DNA of 64,000 nt from an uncultured Clostridia bacterium. Its GTDB lineage: Bacteria; Bacillota; Clostridia; Christensenellales; UBA1242. Positions 59,276-64,000 of the stretch are shown piece after piece. Location of the stretch: NCBI GenBank assembly GCA_947382485.1, contig CANCYS010000002.1, positions 62,001 through 126,000 of the forward strand, written 5' to 3'. Position numbers and translations under genes: made by a program. The notes beneath the pieces were generated by a model. That model was given only the letters and a program-made list of their open reading frames with translations. It had not been told where the DNA came from and searched no databases. The stretch's first letter is position 1. Every line of letters begins with the position of its first letter.

Positions 59276-60601
59276 ATGTCAGTAGAATTATCCCCAAAAC
59301 AAATAGTAAGTGAACTTGACAAATATATCATTGGTCAAGCAGAAGCAAAAAAAGCAGTAGCAATCGCACTTAGAAATAGATATAGAAGAAGCAAACTCTC
59401 ATCAGAAATGAGAGAAGAAATCACACCAAAAAACATAATCATGCAAGGCCCAACAGGTGTTGGTAAAACAGAAACCGCAAGAAGACTTGCAAAACTTGTA
59501 AAAGCACCTTTTGTAAAAGTAGAAGCCACCAAGTTCACCGAAGTTGGTTATGTTGGTCGTGATGTAGAATCCATCATTCGTGACCTTGCCGAAGCATCAG
59601 TTCGCCTTGTCAAAAAAGAGCGTTTTGATGAAGTTCATGAAAAGGCAGAAAAGGCAACTTATGAAAGATTAGTCACAGCACTTTTCCAAGGCTACAAAAC
59701 AAAGCATCCAGACCTTGCCGACGACACCATTCGTGAGCATATTTTAGAAGACTTAAAATCTCACAAACTTGACAATGAAATTGTCGAAGTTGAAATCACA
59801 GAAGATAACAGTCCAATGCAAATGATGCCAGGAATGGGCATGGAAATCAACATTTCCGAAATGCTTGGCGGAATCCTTCCAAAAAGAAAGAAAAAGAAAA
59901 GAATCGCAGTCATTGATGCAATTCACATCTTTTTAAATGAAGAAAGTGAAAAACTCATCGACATGGACAATGTCTCAGCCGAAGCAGTTCGCAGGGCAGA
60001 ACAAGATGGCATTGTGTTTATTGATGAAATTGACAAAATCACTGGCAAAAATGGAAGTGGTTCAGGTCATGGCCCAGATGTTTCAAGAGAAGGTGTGCAA
60101 AGAGATTTGCTCCCAATAGTTGAAGGAAGCACAGTCACAACCAAATATGGACCAATCAGAACAGACTTTATTTTGTTCATTGCAGCAGGTGCGTTCCACA
60201 TGTCAAAAATTGAAGACTTAATTCCAGAACTTCAAGGCCGTTTCCCAACAACAGTCACTCTTGATAGCATCACTTATGAAGACTTTGTAAAAATCTTGTC
60301 AGACACACAAAACTCACTCATTTTGCAATACACAAGCCTTCTTGAAGTTGATAACATCAAACTTAGTTTCACAAAAGATGGCATTGAAGAAATCGCAAGA
60401 ATCGCAGTTCTTGCAAACGAAACAAATGAAAATATTGGTGCAAGAAGATTGCATTCAATCATGGAAAGTTTGCTTGAAGATGTGTCATTCAATGCAACAG
60501 GTGATCACCCAGTCATTGAAATCAAGGTTGATAAAAAATATGTTGATGAACATCTTTCAAACATCTGTAAAAAGTTTGATTTAAGTAAATATATCTTATA
60601 A
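59276..60601 (+). CDS. hslU: ATP-dependent protease ATPase subunit HslU
   Basis: A 441-residue AAA+ unfoldase for HslV. ATG at 59276 follows GAGGAGG. ELDKYIIGQAEAKKAVAIALRNRYRR, Walker A GPTGVGKTETARR (about 61-73), the GYVGRDVE pore motif (about 90-97), an I-domain (about 110-240), Walker B GIVFIDEIDKI (about 245-255), the sensor region ELQGRFP and the C-terminal DLSKYIL tail that docks into HslV. codY, often next in Bacillota, is absent. Confidence 0.96.
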   Translation: MSVELSPKQIVSELDKYIIGQAEAKKAVAIALRNRYRRSKLSSEMREEITPKNIIMQGPTGVGKTETARRLAKLVKAPFVKVEATKFTEVGYVGRDVESIIRDLAEASVRLVKKERFDEVHEKAEKATYERLVTALFQGYKTKHPDLADDTIREHILEDLKSHKLDNEIVEVEITEDNSPMQMMPGMGMEINISEMLGGILPKRKKKKRIAVIDAIHIFLNEESEKLIDMDNVSAEAVRRAEQDGIVFIDEIDKITGKNGSGSGHGPDVSREGVQRDLLPIVEGSTVTTKYGPIRTDFILFIAAGAFHMSKIEDLIPELQGRFPTTVTLDSITYEDFVKILSDTQNSLILQYTSLLEVDNIKLSFTKDGIEEIARIAVLANETNENIGARRLHSIMESLLEDVSFNATGDHPVIEIKVDKKYVDEHLSNICKKFDLSKYIL

Positions 60602-60616
60602 AAAGGAGAATTAATC

Positions 60617-60949
60617 ATGTTAAATGCAGGTATAATGGAAGAAGAAGAGTTCAATAAAATCATAAACTCAAAAAACATCAGTGTAGTAGATTTTTCAGCT
60701 GTGTGGTGTGGACCATGCAGAATGATGGCTCCAATAGTCATGCACTCAGCAGATAAACATAAGGGCGAATATTTTTATTATCAAGTAGACATTGACAGTG
60801 CAGAAAACATCGCTGCTCGCCAAGAAATCTCAGTTGTTCCAACAATTGTTGTATATCAAAAAGGCGAAGAACTTGGCAGAATCTCAGGTTATATGGAACT
60901 TGAAGATTTTGAAAAATTCCTTGCCCAAACTGTTAGCAAAGCGAAATAG
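60617..60949 (+). CDS. trxA: Thioredoxin
   Basis: A 110-residue thioredoxin with VDFSAVWCGPCRMMAPIV (about 24-41) holding the redox CGPC, a cis-Pro in SVVPTIVVYQKGEELGR (about 72-88), and the usual C-terminal helix. It reduces cytosolic disulfides. AAGGAG precedes ATG, 15 bases after hslU, so it may be co-transcribed with the topA-hslU run. A terminator follows. Confidence 0.93.
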   Translation: MLNAGIMEEEEFNKIINSKNISVVDFSAVWCGPCRMMAPIVMHSADKHKGEYFYYQVDIDSAENIAARQEISVVPTIVVYQKGEELGRISGYMELEDFEKFLAQTVSKAK

Positions 60950-60976
60950 TTCAAACATAAAATAAATATTTTTTGC

Positions 60977-61007
60977 AAAGACTAAACCTAAATGGTTTGG
61001 TCTTTTT
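60977..61007 (+). terminator. Rho-independent terminator of trxA
   Basis: AAAGACTAAACC and GGTTTGGTCTTT (one G-T pair each side) plus T's. Confidence 0.7.
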
Positions 61008-61111
61008 AATAAAAATCGCAATTTTAAACTAATTTTAAATTAAAATTAGGCGTTTTTAGCCCAGTTTTAATAAAATTTTGCGGTTTTTTAAAAGAAATTT
61101 TCAAATACCTA

Positions 61112-61140
61112 TTGCATTTTAGCAAAAATAGTTATATTAT
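61112..61140 (+). promoter_or_regulatory. Promoter of the cysteine desulfurase operon
   Basis: TTGCAT (61112-61117), 17-base spacer, TATTAT (61135-61140), 25 bases before ATG. The 100 bases between the trxA terminator and this promoter are T/A-rich with short inverted repeats but no recognised riboswitch. Confidence 0.55.
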
Positions 61141-61164
61141 AAGAACACCGAAAAGGAGATTATT

Positions 61165-62349
61165 ATGGAAGAAAAAGAAGTTTATCTTGATAATGCTTCA
61201 ACAACAAAAATTTCAGCAGACGTATATAAAAAGATGCTCGAATGTTTCACAAAGTGTCAAGGCAACAGTTCAAGCATTCACAAAATGGGTAGAGATGCAA
61301 ATGCTGAACTTGATGAAGCAAGAGCAAAAGTTGCAAAAGCAATAGGTGCAAAACCAAGTGAAATCTATTTCACCTCAGGTGGAACAGAAGCAAACAACTG
61401 GGCAATCAAAGGCATCGCAAGAGCAAACCGCTCAAAAGGAAATCACATCATCACATCAGTCATCGAACACCCATCAGTTTTAGAGTCTTGCAAAGACCTC
61501 GAAAAAGAAGGTTTCAAAGTGACCTATGTTGGTGTAGATTCAAATGGTGTAATTGACTATTCACAAATCATCAAATCAATCGGACCAAACACAATTTTAA
61601 TTTCAATCATGACAGCAAACAACGAAGTTGGTTCACTTCAACCAATTCGTGCAATAGCAGAACTTGCAAAGGCAAATGAAATATATTTCCACACCGATGC
61701 AGTTCAAGCAATCGGAGCAATCGCACTCAATGTAAAAGAACTTGGTGTTGACGCTCTCACAATTTCCGCACACAAATTCCATGGGCCAAAAGGCGTAGGT
61801 GCTTTATATGTTAAAAAAGGCACAAAGATTGACAGATTCATGTCAGGTGGCAGACAAGAAGACAACATGAGAGCAGGCACAGTCAATGTTCCAGCATGTG
61901 CAGGCATGGGCGTTGCAATTGAAAATGCAACAACCGACCTCGATGAAAAAGTTCGTGAAGTCAGAGTAATCAGAAAATATTTCCAAAGAAAGGTTTCAGA
62001 AGCCATTCACAACATTTCACTCAATGGACACCCAACACAAAGAATTGCAAACAACTGTTCAATTTCATTTGAAGGTGCAGAAAGTGAAGCAATCGTAATG
62101 ATGCTTGACAGAGAAGGAATTTACGCTTCATATGGTTCAGCATGTGAAATGGGTTCAAATGCACCATCACATGTGCTTCAAGCCATGGGCAAAGAACCAG
62201 AAGCAATTCGTTCAACAGTTCGTTTCACATTCAGTGCAGAAATCACTCGTGAACAAGTCGATGAGGTAGTTGAAACACTTCGAAAAATAGTAAAGAAGTT
62301 AAGAAGCATCTCAGCAATAAGAATTTATAAAAGTAAGGTGGAATTATAA
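61165..62349 (+). CDS. Cysteine desulfurase (NifS/IscS-like)
   Basis: A 394-residue PLP enzyme. VYLDNASTTK (about 6-15), SGGTEANNWAIKG (about 71-83), IEHPSVL, HTDAVQAIG (about 174-182), and SAHKFHGPKGVGALYV (PLP Lys, about 202) are complete. The catalytic Cys lies in YGSACEMGSNAPSHVL (about 325), in the position that receives sulfur. It should supply persulfide for Fe-S clusters or tRNA thiolation. The NifU/IscU-like gene follows after two bases; mnmA, a common third gene, is not here. Confidence 0.92.
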   Translation: MEEKEVYLDNASTTKISADVYKKMLECFTKCQGNSSSIHKMGRDANAELDEARAKVAKAIGAKPSEIYFTSGGTEANNWAIKGIARANRSKGNHIITSVIEHPSVLESCKDLEKEGFKVTYVGVDSNGVIDYSQIIKSIGPNTILISIMTANNEVGSLQPIRAIAELAKANEIYFHTDAVQAIGAIALNVKELGVDALTISAHKFHGPKGVGALYVKKGTKIDRFMSGGRQEDNMRAGTVNVPACAGMGVAIENATTDLDEKVREVRVIRKYFQRKVSEAIHNISLNGHPTQRIANNCSISFEGAESEAIVMMLDREGIYASYGSACEMGSNAPSHVLQAMGKEPEAIRSTVRFTFSAEITREQVDEVVETLRKIVKKLRSISAIRIYKSKVEL

Positions 62350-62351
62350 TT

Positions 62352-62732
62352 ATGTATTCAGAAAAGATTTTAAATGAATTTTATAATCCAGCAAATTTTG
62401 GTGTCATCAAAGGTGCAAGTGGCGTAGGAAAAGTAACCCTCGACATTGGCAGTGAAATTATCAAAATTTATATCAAAGTTGAAGAAGAAAAAGTAGTTGA
62501 AGCAACTTTCCAAGCATTTGGTGGAGTAGTAGCCATTGCATGTGGAAGCGTAGCAGCCAGATTAATTAATGGAAAAGCAGTCAGCACACTTTCAAAGTTT
62601 GCAGTCAGTGACCTAACCGCAGTTGTAGGAAAGGTAGAAGACGACCAAATGTACATTGTTCATGGTGTAGTAAATGCCGTTCATCTTGCAGGTGAAAGTT
62701 ATTACAACAGAAGTGCAAAAGACGAAGATTAG
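62352..62732 (+). CDS. IscU/NifU-N-like protein lacking the cluster cysteines
   Basis: A 126-residue protein that aligns along its whole length with the IscU scaffold: LNEFYNPANFGVI, GVGKVTLDIGSEIIKIYIKVEEEKVVEATFQAFGG, AIACGSVAARLINGKAV, and VHGVVNAVHLAGESYY. In IscU the three ligand cysteines are in CGD, FGC and HCS. Here those positions are Thr29, Gly58 and Gly105. Only Cys64 remains, at the first Ser of the ASSS motif, and Asp31 is kept. It sits two bases behind the desulfurase gene, so it is likely a partner or regulator rather than a classical scaffold. Confidence 0.7.
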   Translation: MYSEKILNEFYNPANFGVIKGASGVGKVTLDIGSEIIKIYIKVEEEKVVEATFQAFGGVVAIACGSVAARLINGKAVSTLSKFAVSDLTAVVGKVEDDQMYIVHGVVNAVHLAGESYYNRSAKDED

Positions 62733-62765
62733 TCGTCAAAAATTAAGCACATAGCTTTGTTACAA

Positions 62766-62797
62766 AAAAACCACACAATACATGTGTGGTTTTTTCT
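62766..62797. terminator. Bidirectional terminator
   Basis: AAAAACCACACA-ATACA-TGTGTGGTTTTT with T runs both ways, between the IscU-like gene and the convergent XRE gene. Confidence 0.85.
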
Positions 62798-62813
62798 TAT
62801 TTCAATATTATTA

Positions 62814-63017
62814 TTAATCTTCTAAACCTAATAGGTAGTCAGTAGTAACTCCAAAATATTTAGCAATAATAATAATTTCATTAATTTTAACACTAACTTG
62901 TTTATTTTCCCAACGACTAAGTGAAGAAGAACTTAACTTAATTTCTTTTGAAAGTTGTTGAATAGAAAGACCTTTTTGTTCTCTAAGTTCTTTTAATCTT
63001 TCTGCGAATTTATCCAT
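62814..63017 (-). CDS. Small XRE-family repressor
   Basis: A 67-residue single-domain HTH protein: FAERLKELREQKGLSIQQLSKEIKLSSSSLSRWENKQVSVKINEIIIIAKYFGVTTDYLLGLED. ATG at 63017 follows AGGTGGAAGG. The frame is open further upstream but that part crosses the operator region and is not protein-like in context. It diverges from the 63137 gene across three matching palindromes, as expected for a repressor controlling itself and its neighbour. Confidence 0.85.
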   Translation of the reverse strand: MDKFAERLKELREQKGLSIQQLSKEIKLSSSSLSRWENKQVSVKINEIIIIAKYFGVTTDYLLGLED

Positions 63018-63042
63018 ACCTTCCACCTCTAATGAAATTATA

Positions 63043-63056
63043 TCCCATTTAAGGGA
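63043..63056. promoter_or_regulatory. Operator 1 (TCCC-N6-GGGA)
   Basis: TCCCATTTAAGGGA, 26 bases upstream of the repressor ATG, so binding would block its own expression. Confidence 0.6.
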
Positions 63057-63064
63057 CAAATTGT

Positions 63065-63093
63065 TTGACCGCCCACATTTGGGATAGTATAAT
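63065..63093 (+). promoter_or_regulatory. Promoter of the 80-residue protein gene
   Basis: TTGACC (63065-63070), 17-base spacer, TATAAT (63088-63093). Operator 2 fills the spacer and operator 3 covers the expected start point near 63100. Confidence 0.7.
63071..63084. promoter_or_regulatory. Operator 2 (GCCC-N6-GGGA)
   Basis: GCCCACATTTGGGA lies exactly between -35 and -10 of the forward promoter. One mismatch from the dyad consensus. Confidence 0.6.
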
Positions 63094-63100
63094 AAATATG

Positions 63101-63114
63101 TCCCATATATGGGA
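63101..63114. promoter_or_regulatory. Operator 3 (perfect TCCCATATATGGGA)
   Basis: A perfect 14-base palindrome over the start point of the forward transcript. Centre-to-centre distances to operators 2 and 1 are 30 and 28 bases, close to three helical turns. Confidence 0.65.
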
Positions 63115-63136
63115 TATATATAAGGAGAAAAATAAA

Positions 63137-63379
63137 GTGATAGATTTAAAAGAAATAATAAAGTGGGATTTTGGAAAAAGAAAGTTAGGAGGAGAGAAAA
63201 AAGAAATAGTAGATAAATTGGTAAACATAGGAAAAGAGTTGGAAAGTACACTAGATGAAAAGCAAATGAAACTATATTTTGAAATAGATATGTTAAGGGG
63301 AGAATACTTAGTAAGCGAAGAAGATGAGTTAATAGACTACATAATAGAACTATATAAAACAATATTAGTAAAAAAGTGA
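63137..63379 (+). CDS. Unknown 80-residue charged protein controlled by the XRE repressor
   Basis: GTG at 63137 follows AAGGAG by ten bases; codons upstream in frame run through the operators. The product is helical and rich in Lys and Glu (KEIIKWDFGKRKLGGEKKEIVDKL...LVSEEDELIDYIIELYKTILVKK), with no known domain. Divergence from a small XRE repressor resembles prophage or toxin-antitoxin-like regulatory modules, yet no phage gene or toxin fold is visible. Function not assigned. Confidence 0.6.
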   Translation: MIDLKEIIKWDFGKRKLGGEKKEIVDKLVNIGKELESTLDEKQMKLYFEIDMLRGEYLVSEEDELIDYIIELYKTILVKK

Positions 63380-63512
63380 CATGGGTTCACTAAAATCACG
63401 AAAAAAGGTGTTATACTAAGTGTGAGCACGGAGGGGTGGTTATTCCAAGAAGGAGGGTGTAAAATCTTCAATATCGTTTGACTTTAAATTTAAAAACTTT
63501 TATCATAATTTT
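63380..63512 (+). other. Intergenic region before the GtrA gene
   Basis: About 130 bases with two strong purine-rich ribosome-binding-like stretches, GGAGGGG (63430-63436) and AAGGAGG (63450-63456). A TATACT (63411-63416) may be a -10 box. Neither purine stretch is followed by a usable start in the GtrA frame. A short GTG frame 63422-63481 (19 residues) covers both and might be a leader, but I cannot support it further. Confidence 0.3.
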
Positions 63513-64000
63513 ATGAATAACAGCAAAAGACAAAACAAGTTAATGCTTTGGCTTTCAAATATGAATGCAAAATATAAACGATTTTTTGAGATAATCAGAT
63601 TTTTAATAGTTGGTGGCATTGCAACAATCATTGACTATTTTGTCATGAGTTTAGTTTTATATGCTTTCGACCCATCGCTATATCCAAACTTTTTCAATGT
63701 GTTCTATGGTGGTGGAAACCCATCAACCATTGCAACAGTTGTTGGCACAGGCACAGGCTTTTGCGTTTCACTAATTTTCAATTATCTTCTTTCAGTTTTC
63801 TTTGTATATGAAGAAAAAGGAAATTCAAAAACAGCCAAAGGTGCAGTTTTGTTTGCACTTTTAAGCATCGGTGGGCTTTTGTTAAACACTGCTGGAATGT
63901 GGCTTGGCTATGACATAATTGGAATAAACGAATGGATTGTCAAAATCATCATGACGCTTATCGTTTTAGTTTACAATTATGGTACAAGAAAATTTTTCAT
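63513..64000 (+). CDS. GtrA-family membrane protein (3' end outside window)
   Basis: About 162 residues are visible. After a basic N-terminus (about 25 residues) come EIIRFLIVGGIATIIDYFVMSLVLYAF (helix 1), a loop, TIATVVGTGTGFCVSLIFNYLLSVFFVY (helix 2), GAVLFALLSIGGLLLNTAGMWL (helix 3) and IVKIIMTLIVLVYNYGTRKFF (helix 4). FNY...FVF-like and YNYGTRKFF motifs are those of GtrA proteins, thought to flip lipid-linked sugars for wall decoration. ATG at 63513 is the first possible start in the open frame but has no adjacent binding site. Confidence 0.8.
   Translation, partial: MNNSKRQNKLMLWLSNMNAKYKRFFEIIRFLIVGGIATIIDYFVMSLVLYAFDPSLYPNFFNVFYGGGNPSTIATVVGTGTGFCVSLIFNYLLSVFFVYEEKGNSKTAKGAVLFALLSIGGLLLNTAGMWLGYDIIGINEWIVKIIMTLIVLVYNYGTRKFF

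Noticed and set aside
60950..61164. Possible riboswitch or Fe-S-responsive leader upstream of the cysteine desulfurase
   Set aside because: Short A/T inverted repeats are present, but they lie before the predicted promoter and match no class I know.
63018..63362. Upstream hydrophobic extension of the small XRE protein
   Set aside because: It would read through all three operators and antisense to the 80-residue gene; the ATG at 63017 has a good ribosome binding site and begins the HTH domain.
1..64000. CRISPR arrays, insertion sequences or complete prophage
   Set aside because: No regularly spaced repeats, no transposase, integrase or phage structural genes were seen.

Overview
The window is AT-rich bacterial DNA using the standard bacterial code (TGG for Trp, TGA as a stop) with strong GGAGG-type ribosome binding sites. 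Gene content and order (plsX-rnc-smc-ftsY, ylxM-ffh, rpsP-khpA, rimM-trmD, rbgA-rnhB-yraN, dprA-topA-trmFO-hslV-hslU, pta-ackA-rpmF, a ylbJ sporulation-type membrane protein, tmcAL, high-molecular-weight rubredoxin) indicate a Bacillota (Firmicutes) genome, most likely an anaerobic Clostridia-related lineage of the uncultivated gut type. Acetate formation through Pta-AckA and the rubredoxin/flavoprotein genes fit a fermenting anaerobe. The lineage is inference; no rRNA is present.

Left part (1-24.4 kb) is an accessory-looking stretch of short, mostly single-gene units: a truncated lipoprotein gene, a deoxyribosyltransferase-like gene with an HD hydrolase, a seven-tRNA cluster with a short recombination-like scar behind tRNA-Leu, and a tRNA-Leu/leader-peptide/attenuator unit feeding an ABC-F ribosome-protection ATPase. 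These are followed by many small-molecule and 'house-cleaning' enzymes (three GNAT-like proteins, three Nudix, three HAD, CYTH, nucleoside phosphorylase, deoxyinosine glycosylase, nitroreductase, SDR), MscL, a membrane-anchored XRE regulator, a DegV protein, a flavin reductase-rubredoxin fusion and several membrane proteins of unknown function.

Middle part (24.4-43.6 kb) is mainly core genome: tRNA-Lys, metG, alr, rsmD, a coiled-coil protein, ylbJ, a PnuC-like transporter, tmcAL, pta-ackA, rpmF, plsX-rnc-smc-ftsY, ylxM-ffh, rpsP-khpA. Fatty-acid/phospholipid entry (PlsX), dsRNA processing (Rnc), chromosome organisation (Smc) and co-translational targeting (FtsY, Ffh, YlxM) lie close together.

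Right part (43.6-64 kb) begins with an oppositely oriented two-gene unit encoding an mTERF-like helical-repeat protein and a small companion, which splits the usual ribosome-maturation cluster. It then continues with aspS, rimM-trmD, rbgA-rnhB-yraN, rplS, comM, dprA, topA-trmFO-hslV-hslU, trxA, and a cysteine desulfurase paired with an IscU-like protein that has lost all three cluster-ligand cysteines. The end holds a small XRE repressor diverging from an unknown 80-residue protein across three matching palindromic operators, and the start of a GtrA-family membrane protein.

The most interesting points are the bacterial mTERF-like repeat proteins, the cysteine-less IscU partner, and the attenuator-controlled ABC-F gene that seems to be transcribed through a tRNA gene.
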